From: Acidobacteriota bacterium
GTDB lineage: Bacteria > Acidobacteriota > Terriglobia > Terriglobales > Acidobacteriaceae
Direction of reading: 5' to 3'
Length of the DNA stretch: 64,000 nucleotides
Assembly (NCBI GenBank): GCA_003225075.1
Contig: QIAP01000041.1
Coordinates: forward strand, 24,069-88,068
The notes under the pieces: generated by a model
The model's database searches: none
Seen by the model: the letters and a program-made list of their open reading frames with translations, nothing else
Told to the model about the DNA's origin: nothing
Made by a program: the position numbers and the translations under genes
Part shown: piece after piece, positions 1 through 7,793 of the stretch
How positions within the stretch are numbered: position 1 is the first letter of the stretch
Layout of the letters: every line of letters begins with the position of its first letter

Positions 1-366
1 ATCGAGGAAGGCGTACGAAAATATGACTTTCTTGCGGTCGAGCCTGGCTATAAGGCGCGCTGGTCAGCCCAAGTGGGGCATTATGTGAATTGTCATTTCG
101 CCCGGCCGCTCACTTTAGGAAGTGGATATCTGAGTGCCGTACACAACGCAAGAGCGGGGAAGGAATGGCTGCGAGGGAATGTTCCAGAATCGATCTGGAA
201 TTTGCTGCATAGAGTGAACGTCGGGGTGCGAGGTAAATCGTCCCGGGAGGTGGAGCCCAAGATAGCTGAACCAGAGGCCTCATCACCGCAAACCGCTCAG
301 TCGAATCCGATCAAGCAAGCCGAGGGTGGGAAGATAGCGGTGGATGTCGACAAGCAGTCGCGTTGA
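1..366 (+). CDS. C-terminal end of a CelD/BcsL-like GNAT acetyltransferase (partial)
   Basis: The reading frame is open from the first base of the window, so only the C-terminal 121 residues are visible. The first residues, IEEGVRKYDFL followed by YKARW, match the end of the acetyl-CoA binding fold of CelD/FemAB-like GNAT proteins, where a (G-x-x-x-Y-D-F) strand precedes a YKxxW motif. These proteins are common in exopolysaccharide loci, where they are thought to acylate sugars or lipids. The last 60 residues are a low-complexity polar tail. The gene faces the sulfotransferase that follows, 7 bp away and convergent. The family call rests on a short segment only. Confidence 0.55.
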   Translation: MEEGVRKYDFLAVEPGYKARWSAQVGHYVNCHFARPLTLGSGYLSAVHNARAGKEWLRGNVPESIWNLLHRVNVGVRGKSSREVEPKIAEPEASSPQTAQSNPIKQAEGGKIAVDVDKQSR

Positions 367-373
367 TATATTT

Positions 374-1255
374 CTACCCGCCGGAGCGGACAGTTTCATC
401 TTGTTGCGAAGATAGCGCGGCCTGTTCTGTACTCAGCTTGTACCCAAGATTTTGCATGGCGGCACCCCAGGGAGACTCAATTTCAGCCACTGATCTGGGT
501 GAAAGTTCAGACTTCCATCCGCCAGCGGAGGCCGCGCGCACAAATGGTTTGTCCTGACGAGTGCTTCTGGTCAACGCCCAATGATGAGATTGGCGCTTTT
601 CCAAAGCCCTCATATGGTCCGCGGAACTCAGTTCGACCGCTGTTCGCAGCCTTTCGGGGGTTGCTTCGAGATCTAAGAGTGAAGCCACCCTGGCCAGTTC
701 AAGTTCGGTTCGGGCAAGCATATCCTCGTAGCGCAATAGCACGAAATTTCGCTGACCTTCTCGCATTGCCGTCCAACTTCTCACGTGATCGATCCATGAG
801 GCGGCCCACCCCCATTGAATGTCGAACTCTGCCGCAATAAAGCGAGGAACAAATTTCTCGATGGGATAGTCCTGGGAAATGCTTTTGCGCTTAATCGCAT
901 AGTGATAATAGGAGACGGCCACGTCGCGTGGATCGCGGACGATATAGATGATGCGCTGGTAGCGTGGGTCGAAAGACTCGTGACTCTTGAGAATGCGTGG
1001 GCGATCGAGAGCGCGCAAAACCCGATCAGGAAACAGATAGATTTCGGGGATGCGCGATTCGACATTCGCGAACGTAATGGGGTCGTCCTGATAAACAAGG
1101 TTTCCGATCAGGAAGCGGGCCCAGGTGTTACCTGATCTGGGATACGACACGATGAATATGTCGTCAGGAAAAACTGTAAGCGCCCGCCCGGCAGGCTTCT
1201 TGCCAAGCAAAATCCGCCAAGCTTCTCCCAGTGCTCGAAACATCCTCGGCATCAC
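374..1255 (-). CDS. Sulfotransferase domain protein (copy 2)
   Basis: This 293-residue protein is a predicted PAPS-dependent sulfotransferase that transfers sulfate to a hydroxyl or amine, here probably on a sugar or lipid-linked product. The 5'-phosphosulfate loop SYPRSGNTW lies at residues 37-45, and the 3'-phosphate binding motif RDPRDVAVS at 107-115. A conserved LKSH stretch around residue 90 fits the catalytic region. It is the last gene of the minus-strand cluster, and its ATG overlaps the end of the upstream ATP-grasp gene by 4 bp, so translation is probably coupled. It is a clear paralogue of the sulfotransferase at 2587-3447. The acceptor cannot be told from sequence. Confidence 0.85.
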   Translation of the reverse strand: MMPRMFRALGEAWRILLGKKPAGRALTVFPDDIFIVSYPRSGNTWARFLIGNLVYQDDPITFANVESRIPEIYLFPDRVLRALDRPRILKSHESFDPRYQRIIYIVRDPRDVAVSYYHYAIKRKSISQDYPIEKFVPRFIAAEFDIQWGWAASWIDHVRSWTAMREGQRNFVLLRYEDMLARTELELARVASLLDLEATPERLRTAVELSSADHMRALEKRQSHHWALTRSTRQDKPFVRAASAGGWKSELSPRSVAEIESPWGAAMQNLGYKLSTEQAALSSQQDETVRSGG

Positions 1256-2583
1256 TTTTCCTTTTTGGAAGCAATTCCAACTGAGCCTTCATGTTCTTCT
1301 GGTTTGCTGTAAGAACGAAACGGATCGCGAAGACGAGCAGGCAACAGTCTCTTGGCCACAGACGCGGCGTCGGATGCAAAAACGTTCTTCACAGCACGAC
1401 CCGCTTCCCAGATTGCCGGCCACGGATCAGCCAGGGACCACAAAGCATCACGGACTGGGGGCAAAAAGTCCATCGCTGAGCTCATCAAATCACGGCGCAG
1501 GGACGAAGCATTCAGCTTTAAAGACGCCGGCAGAATGCCGCGCACGCGGCGGATATAACCGGCGTCCCAGCGCCAGCGCATCCCCACAACGTAGGAAGAG
1601 GGCACCTGCGGCGTCTCATCGTGTGCGAGTTGCCATTGATAGAAAGGGAAATCGATGCCCGCCTGAATGGGCAGCGAGAGTGTGCCCCAGTAGCGTCCGT
1701 TGATTTCCATCAGCGCAGCCTGACCATCCGCGGGATTCCAGCGGAATTCGACCATGGCCGCGCCGTCCCATTCGATTTCCCGAAGTAAGTCGTGCGCTTT
1801 TTCGACCAGTTCCTGATTGAGTGGCTCGCTGAGGGCAAGGACGGCGACGCCTCCGGTGTGCGGATTTTCCTTCAGACGACGATGTTGGAATGCCGCGATT
1901 TGCTTGCCCCGGTGAATCAGGATTTCTATCCCTATACCCGCACCTGGGCAATATTCCTGCAAAATGGCGCCGCTGAGTTCTCCGGATTGCACGGCGTCGC
2001 CCAGCTTTTCGCGAGAATGGAAATAGCGAACCTTAAACAATTCCTGAGAACCCTTGCTTCGAGGCTTGGCGACCACAGGAAAACTAAGTGAATCCGCTAT
2101 TTCTTCCAGATTGGCAGCCTCAGAAATGAGGTACTCGCCCGGAACACGGATACCGCAGCGTTGGGCGATTTCCAAAGTAGTTTGCTTATTCAAAACCCGA
2201 TCGACTACGAGTGGTGGCGGGCACGCCACATGGGTCAGTTCGCTCAAGTGATTGTAGTGAGATGAAATTGCCGACAGTGCTGCGTCGGTGGCTGGAATAA
2301 GCATGTCGACGTTGCTCTCGTGAATAAGCGACGAAAGAGCGTCAACGAAATGATCCGGCGTCTCGCAGTAGCTTGGCAGGCGAACGAAGTGGGTGATCGC
2401 ACGGGATGATATGCGCGGCTCCTGTGCAGATAGAGCTGCAACCATCACCGGAATATGGTGGCGATGCAGAGAACGCGCGATGGGCACACTGATTCGAGGC
2501 TCTACGCCTAAGACCAGGACCGGCTGCTTCTCAAGGGCCGTTTTCAAAATGTTGCCGCCAGGCGATTCAAATTCGGAAGCCAA
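1252..2583 (-). CDS. ATP-grasp domain protein (single-domain copy)
   Basis: This 443-residue protein starts with a Rossmann-like preATP-grasp region (PVLVLGVEPRISVPIARSL), followed by an ATP-grasp fold with VVAKPRSKGS (nucleotide-binding lysine), an ILQEYCPG segment and the metal-binding MEINGRYWG near residue 300. ATP-grasp enzymes join a carboxylate to an amine through an acyl-phosphate, and members of this type are frequent in polysaccharide loci. It lies 3 bp downstream of one sulfotransferase and overlaps the next by 4 bp. It is a paralogue of the N-terminal two thirds of the protein at 3566-5425 but lacks the phosphatase domain. The substrate is unknown. Confidence 0.8.
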   Translation of the reverse strand: MASEFESPGGNILKTALEKQPVLVLGVEPRISVPIARSLHRHHIPVMVAALSAQEPRISSRAITHFVRLPSYCETPDHFVDALSSLIHESNVDMLIPATDAALSAISSHYNHLSELTHVACPPPLVVDRVLNKQTTLEIAQRCGIRVPGEYLISEAANLEEIADSLSFPVVAKPRSKGSQELFKVRYFHSREKLGDAVQSGELSGAILQEYCPGAGIGIEILIHRGKQIAAFQHRRLKENPHTGGVAVLALSEPLNQELVEKAHDLLREIEWDGAAMVEFRWNPADGQAALMEINGRYWGTLSLPIQAGIDFPFYQWQLAHDETPQVPSSYVVGMRWRWDAGYIRRVRGILPASLKLNASSLRRDLMSSAMDFLPPVRDALWSLADPWPAIWEAGRAVKNVFASDAASVAKRLLPARLRDPFRSYSKPEEHEGSVGIASKKEK

Positions 2584-2586
2584 TAT

Positions 2587-3447
2587 CTACGAACGAACCA
2601 GCGCAGTGTGTTCATCCGGGGCGGGCGGCGTAGTCGCGAGTTCGTATCCGAGCGTCTGCATAAGCGATCCCCACGAAGCTTCGATCTCTGCAACAGACTT
2701 GGCCGGAAGCGCGGAACGCCAGCCGCCAGCTTTGGCGTCCCGCACAAACGGTTTGTCCTGTCGCGTAGACTTGGTGAGTTGCCAGTCTTTCGCTTGCGAT
2801 TTCTCCATCTTACGCATGTGATCTGCGGAACTTAACTCGACGGCACGCGCCAGGCGCGTCGGTGATGCCTCGAGATTAAGGAACGCGGCCACCTTGCTGA
2901 GTTCGCGTTGCGGATTCTCCAGCATATCTTCATAGCGCAGCAGCAGGAACTTGCGATTGTGTCGCATGGCAAGCCAACTGGCTACGTTGTCGTACCACGA
3001 TCCCCATCGTGGGTCAGCCAGCAGGCCGGAACCGAAGGTTCCGCTCATGAACTTGGGGACAAATTCTTCAATAGGACAGTTATCCGGTAACAGCTTTACC
3101 TTGATGGAATAGTGATAAGCGGAAACCGTGACGTCCCTGGGATCGCGGACAATGTAAATGACCTTCTTATACCTGGGATCGAAACAGTCGTGACTCTTGA
3201 ATATCCGTGGCAAGCGGTGCAGTTGACGGTCGGAAAAAATGTAGACGGAAGGAATGCGGTACTCGATATTCGCGAATGTGACGGGCTCATCCTGATAGAT
3301 CAGGTTGCCGAGCAGAAAGCGCGTCCAGGTGTTGCCCGACTTAGGATAGGAGACGATGAAAAGATCATCGGGAAAGACAGTCATGCGGCGGCCTGCGGGC
3401 ATACGGTGAAGAAGAAAAGCAGCCGTCTGCTGCAGATGCGCAGCCAT
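2587..3447 (-). CDS. Sulfotransferase domain protein (copy 1)
   Basis: This predicted PAPS-dependent sulfotransferase has 286 residues from the chosen start. SYPKSGNTW (about residues 33-41) binds the 5'-phosphosulfate and RDPRDVTVS binds the 3'-phosphate. I chose the ATG at 3447 because from there the N-terminus aligns with the other copy (MPAGRRMTVFPDDLF against KPAGRALTVFPDDIF). The frame is open for 30 more codons upstream, to 3537, but that extension has no counterpart in the paralogue. The stop is 3 bp before the next ATP-grasp gene. About 118 bp separate it from the upstream ATP-grasp/phosphatase gene. The acceptor molecule is unknown. Confidence 0.85.
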   Translation of the reverse strand: MAAHLQQTAAFLLHRMPAGRRMTVFPDDLFIVSYPKSGNTWTRFLLGNLIYQDEPVTFANIEYRIPSVYIFSDRQLHRLPRIFKSHDCFDPRYKKVIYIVRDPRDVTVSAYHYSIKVKLLPDNCPIEEFVPKFMSGTFGSGLLADPRWGSWYDNVASWLAMRHNRKFLLLRYEDMLENPQRELSKVAAFLNLEASPTRLARAVELSSADHMRKMEKSQAKDWQLTKSTRQDKPFVRDAKAGGWRSALPAKSVAEIEASWGSLMQTLGYELATTPPAPDEHTALVRS

Positions 3448-3565
3448 CTCACGAACTCTGCTCTTCTTTTTCAAGATATGCTCCACCCGCCTATCCCCAG
3501 CGCGTATGACGACGAGGTTAATGCCTTTAAGTCCCAAGCCGGAAGAGGCACTCGCCGTTGTTTGT

Positions 3566-5425
3566 TCAAATTGAAACAGCGCTCTCTGATCTCAGTGTAC
3601 TTCCAGCCTGCTGGGATATCAGCCCTTCCGCCAGCCTCTGAATACAAATTCGCAATACGGCATAACATTCCCGCGTGACTTGCAAGTTTCCGGTATATGG
3701 ATCCGGAATCTCACGATAACGCAGGGGCCGGTCCGCATATGCGCTGAGCATGAATATTTTGTTTTTGGCGGCGGGGTAGAGTGCCAGCAATTCGGCCTTG
3801 TGCAAAAAATCCATGGCAAAGATGACATCTGCGCGTTCAACCATCTCTGGCGTCAACCGCTGGGCGCGATGCTCAGTTAAGGAAATACCGATCTCTTCTG
3901 ATGCTAGCTGCGCCCAAGGGTGCGCCTCGCGGCCCGGAGTTGCGTGCAAGCCTGCGGAAAGCACGTGTATGCCCTCATCCTGGTTACGCTGAAACAGCGC
4001 CCGCTTGAACATGGCTTCAGCCATGGGGCTGCGCATGATGTTGCCGTGGCACACAAAAACGAAGGAACGCGCATTGGCAGGGACTCTGCGCTTGTTACCA
4101 CCACGAATTCCAAGCATGTCCAGACATCGCAGCCTGGCGTATATCGAACCGATCGCTGGCCCCAGTCGGTGGTAAAGATCGCGATCTCGCAGGAGTTGCT
4201 TCGGTACAAGTTTGCGGGCGATCCACTTAAGATCAGCTGCCGCCCACTCCCACAATGTGCGGCCAAGATCGGCCAGCGCAGGAATGGGATCAGACCAGGA
4301 CCAGATGGCATCGCGAATAGCCGGTGAAAAATCTCGCGGTAAACTGCGAAGCTCTCGCCACCGGCTATGCGCTGAGGCCATCGCTGAACCGGATCCAGCG
4401 AAGAGTTGATGAAGGCGCGTGATGTAGCCGGAGGTATAGCGCCACCGTGTTCCGACTTTGTACGAATGAGGAACCTGCACCTCTTGGTTGTGCGCAATTT
4501 GCCATTGATATGCCGGGAAATCCATCCCTGCGAGAATAGGCAATGAAGACGTACCCCAAAAACGGCCGTTCACCTCCATCAAGACCGCGGTGCCTTGTTC
4601 GGGGTCACGGCGGTACTCCACCATGGCAACGCCCTCCCATTCAAGAGCGCGCAATAGATCCAAGGAGGATTGAACCAGTCCCGAGTCCGGCTGCTCAGCA
4701 ATGGCCATCACTGCCACGCCGCCAGTAGGGGGTGCTTCCTTCAATCGCCGATGCTGAAAGGTGGCAATCGCTTTCCCTTGATGCATCAGCATTTCAATTC
4801 CGACGCCTTCGCCAGGACAATACTCCTGAACCAGCACCGGTCCCAAAGACCTGTTCAGAGCTGCGGAAAGCTCCGCGAATTCATGAAAGTAGAGCACCTT
4901 AAATTTTCGGCCGCGGCACACGCTGGGTTTCACCACCACCGGAAACCGGATCTCACCACGGAGAGCTTCCAATTGCTCGGCAGTGGAGAGCGTGTAAGTG
5001 AATGGCGTTCTAATTCCACACTCACGCGCTACCTGGAGAGTGGTTCGCTTGTCGACAACGCGGTTGACAATCGCGGGCGGAGGACAGCCCGGGTTCAGCA
5101 ATGAACTCAGCTGTTCGTAATGTTGTGTGATTGCCGCCAGCGAGGGGTCGTTGGTGGGAATCAGCATGTCGAACCCGCGCACTTGAATGAGGGAACGGAG
5201 CGCCTTGATAAACTCGTCCGGTGCCTCGTTATTGTCCGGCAACCTATGAAAATCGTTAATGGCAGTCGAGTGCAGACGTGGTTCTTGGGCGATGAAGGTG
5301 GCTACTTCCACCGGAACTCCGATTCGGCGAAGGCTCCGGGCGATGGGCACAGTGACTCGTGTTGCGGCGCCGAGGATCAACACCGGCCGATGGTGGGCCG
5401 CTTCGCCCACGCGATGAGCCGCCAT
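3566..5425 (-). CDS. ATP-grasp / low-molecular-weight protein tyrosine phosphatase fusion
   Basis: A single 619-residue frame holds two enzymes. Residues 1-440 are an ATP-grasp ligase paralogous to the 443-residue neighbour (VVVKPSVCRG, VLVQEYCPG and MEVNGRFWG visible). Residues 452-610 form a complete low-molecular-weight phosphotyrosine phosphatase. The P-loop CHGNIMRS has the nucleophile C459 and R465 (CX5R), and the general acid lies in DPYTG (D575). The second P-loop cysteine of classical members is replaced by Met. In capsule loci such phosphatases (Wzb type) counteract tyrosine autokinases. The ATG follows the flippase stop directly (TAGATG), with a GGAGGA ribosome site just upstream, so the two genes are co-translated. 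No tyrosine kinase is visible in the window. Confidence 0.85.
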   Translation of the reverse strand: MAAHRVGEAAHHRPVLILGAATRVTVPIARSLRRIGVPVEVATFIAQEPRLHSTAINDFHRLPDNNEAPDEFIKALRSLIQVRGFDMLIPTNDPSLAAITQHYEQLSSLLNPGCPPPAIVNRVVDKRTTLQVARECGIRTPFTYTLSTAEQLEALRGEIRFPVVVKPSVCRGRKFKVLYFHEFAELSAALNRSLGPVLVQEYCPGEGVGIEMLMHQGKAIATFQHRRLKEAPPTGGVAVMAIAEQPDSGLVQSSLDLLRALEWEGVAMVEYRRDPEQGTAVLMEVNGRFWGTSSLPILAGMDFPAYQWQIAHNQEVQVPHSYKVGTRWRYTSGYITRLHQLFAGSGSAMASAHSRWRELRSLPRDFSPAIRDAIWSWSDPIPALADLGRTLWEWAAADLKWIARKLVPKQLLRDRDLYHRLGPAIGSIYARLRCLDMLGIRGGNKRRVPANARSFVFVCHGNIMRSPMAEAMFKRALFQRNQDEGIHVLSAGLHATPGREAHPWAQLASEEIGISLTEHRAQRLTPEMVERADVIFAMDFLHKAELLALYPAAKNKIFMLSAYADRPLRYREIPDPYTGNLQVTRECYAVLRICIQRLAEGLISQQAGSTLRSESAVSI

Positions 5426-6994
5426 CTAGACATCCTCCTGGTAAGTTTCCACCAGCGCGGCTGCAACCAGCTTATCGGCTTCCGGCTTCGCGCGCGGCGT
5501 TAACTGTTCGACGTGCAGAGCGGTATTGCTCAGGACCGCCCACATCAGTCCTGCTCCGTATACTACCGCTCCTACGAGCAAGTGAATCCCAAGTTGGCGG
5601 TATCCATGGGGCACGAACCAGCGCCGCATCAGAAGCAGCGCCAGCACCATCGGTGTGCACAGCGAAATCGGCAGCACATATGCTTGCCGCAGAAAAGTGC
5701 GCACTGGGACGCCGAGAACGTGAGAGAGATGGAACGGTAGAAAAAACAGCATGGTACAAGTTAGCGGAATCGCAGTACCAAGGGCATCGCCAATGATGCC
5801 GTAATGGCGCACTAAAAGAATGCTGAGGATCAGATTGGAGACGCCTTCAATCAGCGTGGCAATAGCCAACTTTCCGTGCCTGCCAATGCCGAAGAGAATG
5901 CGGCCGGAGGCGGCCTGCGCTAGTTGAATCGTGACAGGGATTACCAGGATTACCAGAACTGGATAGCTGGCAGCAACATACTTGGCGCCCACCCACGCTT
6001 CAATGACCGACTTCCCCAGAATGATAAGTACTGCCGACATAGGCAGCATGATGAGCGCGCACGCTCGGTTTCCCGCGATATATATCTTGCGCAGCCGATC
6101 CATGTTGCCAATTGCGTCCGACTGGCTGGACATGGGTACGAAGATCTGTGCCAGACTGGAGACGACTTCAGTGGCGTAGTCGACCAAGCGCGAACCAATG
6201 GAGAAGTAGGTGATGGCCGCAGAGGAGAGAAATGTCCCGATCACCAGGGCATCCGTTTTGAACCGCAAACGGCCGGCCAGAATGATCATGAATGTGACGC
6301 TGCTGTAGTTCGCCATTTTGCGGAAGGTGCCACGGTCCACATAGCGCCACGCAAAGGGAATCGGCAGAATACGGAATACGATGGCGGCTCTCAGGATCGA
6401 GGTGAGTATCGGCAGGGCCACTGTGATCAAGGCAATGGTTAGCAGCCCGTAGCCGCGATTCAAGGTAATGACAATCAGCAGTGCGCGCAGCAGCGTGGAA
6501 ACGATGTTGGTGAGGTTGAGAAAGTAAAAACGTTGCAAGCCTTCCAGAATCCCGCCATACACACCAAGCGGGAAGCCCAGCGCAACCGAGGCACCGACCA
6601 TCAGGAACAGCCACCGCGCGGTTGTGAGGAACGCTGGAGGTATTTTAAAGATGGAGTCGACGTAGAAGCTGCCGGCGATCGTGATGGCCAGCGTCAACAG
6701 CCCCACGCAGGTGTAGCTGAACAGGCTGGTGTTAATCAGTTTAGCCAGGTCTTCGTTATCGCTGGTGGCCGTGAACTTTGAAACGTATCGAATGATTGAG
6801 GAGCGGATGCCAAAATCAAAAAGCCCGTAATAGCCGGTTACGGAGAAGATGAGGACCCAAATGCCGAAGGCCTCATCTCCCAGACGGTGAAGGATGAAGG
6901 GAGAGAGAAAAATACCAACAAGCACGTTGACTGCAAGCCCGAACCAACTCGAACTGACATTTTTTATGATCTCGAGTTTTTCGAATTTGCGCAT
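5426..6994 (-). CDS. Polysaccharide flippase-like membrane protein (Wzx/MurJ superfamily)
   Basis: This 522-residue integral membrane protein has about 12-14 hydrophobic segments and an N-terminus typical of O-antigen/teichoic-acid export proteins (SSSWFGLAVNVLVGIFLSPF, then RLGDEAFGIWV). Such proteins flip lipid-linked glycans across the inner membrane. The start codon lies 1 bp after the phosphopantetheinyl transferase stop, and the stop codon touches the ATP-grasp/phosphatase start, so it sits in the middle of a tight operon. This position is the best evidence that the cluster builds an exported glycan or glycolipid. The transported substrate cannot be read from the sequence. Confidence 0.85.
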   Translation of the reverse strand: MRKFEKLEIIKNVSSSWFGLAVNVLVGIFLSPFILHRLGDEAFGIWVLIFSVTGYYGLFDFGIRSSIIRYVSKFTATSDNEDLAKLINTSLFSYTCVGLLTLAITIAGSFYVDSIFKIPPAFLTTARWLFLMVGASVALGFPLGVYGGILEGLQRFYFLNLTNIVSTLLRALLIVITLNRGYGLLTIALITVALPILTSILRAAIVFRILPIPFAWRYVDRGTFRKMANYSSVTFMIILAGRLRFKTDALVIGTFLSSAAITYFSIGSRLVDYATEVVSSLAQIFVPMSSQSDAIGNMDRLRKIYIAGNRACALIMLPMSAVLIILGKSVIEAWVGAKYVAASYPVLVILVIPVTIQLAQAASGRILFGIGRHGKLAIATLIEGVSNLILSILLVRHYGIIGDALGTAIPLTCTMLFFLPFHLSHVLGVPVRTFLRQAYVLPISLCTPMVLALLLMRRWFVPHGYRQLGIHLLVGAVVYGAGLMWAVLSNTALHVEQLTPRAKPEADKLVAAALVETYQEDV

Positions 6995-6995
6995 G

Positions 6996-7790
6996 TTAGC
7001 CAGTGCTCACGTCGGGCGCAGCAAGCGCCGAACTTGTACTCCTTCCGATTTCTACAGCCAGAGCAGCGGCGTACCCGGGGGGCACTTCTAAATCGTGAAG
7101 TGACCAGCGTGATGCCTCATTGGCGTCCGGGCGAGTGCGCAAAAGCGCTGCGGGCTCGGCGGGCGAAAGTGATACATCAAACTGGTGCAAGGGAAGAGAA
7201 AGGCCTTCACCTCTGGCTTTGATGTACGCCTCTTTACGCGTCCAACAGTTAAAAAAACCTTGTCGTCTGTGCTCCGCGGGAAGGGCCCGTAGCGCAATAC
7301 GTTCGCCGGCCGAAAAGAATCGCTCGGCAATCTCTTCAGTACTGAAATCCTGGCGCATCTTCTCCACATCGACGCCGACCTCGCGATTGCGGGCGAACGC
7401 GCAAACAATCACGCCATCACTATGAGACAAGTTAAAAGTCAGGATACCTGGGTTCTTGGCTTCTTCCAGACGAGGCTTGCCATATGCGGAATAGGTGAAA
7501 CGCAATCCTGCCGCCGAACCACCCAAATAGGATGCAAGCAGTGTCCGCAGCATGCCACGGCTTACGATGAATTCGTGGCGATTCTTATCAAAGCGAAATT
7601 TTGAAGCCCTCGCATTCTCGTCATCGGAAAGCAGCTCTTGAAATTGAGTAATGTAGCCGGCGGCTGAGGCTACGGACCCAACCCAAACGTGGACTTCGTG
7701 TTCGCCCGGCGGGTGCAACCGGGAACTGGGACCCGCCATGGCAAACTGTGAAACGCAGAGGCTGATGGCGTTGGGAACCAGAGTGGCCAC
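6996..7790 (-). CDS. 4'-phosphopantetheinyl transferase, Sfp type
   Basis: This enzyme transfers phosphopantetheine from coenzyme A to a serine of a carrier protein, and its obvious client is the PCP of the NRPS encoded 3 bp upstream. The family signatures are all present: FNLSHSDG, then GVDVE (metal ligands) and WTRKEAYIKARG. The length of 264 residues suits the Sfp class. The first start is a GTG only 3 bp after the NRPS stop. An alternative ATG at 7739 would remove 17 residues and gives a more typical N-terminus (MAGPSSRLHPP). It is followed by the flippase after 1 bp. Confidence 0.9.
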   Translation of the reverse strand: MATLVPNAISLCVSQFAMAGPSSRLHPPGEHEVHVWVGSVASAAGYITQFQELLSDDENARASKFRFDKNRHEFIVSRGMLRTLLASYLGGSAAGLRFTYSAYGKPRLEEAKNPGILTFNLSHSDGVIVCAFARNREVGVDVEKMRQDFSTEEIAERFFSAGERIALRALPAEHRRQGFFNCWTRKEAYIKARGEGLSLPLHQFDVSLSPAEPAALLRTRPDANEASRWSLHDLEVPPGYAAALAVEIGRSTSSALAAPDVSTG

Positions 7791-7793
7791 GGG

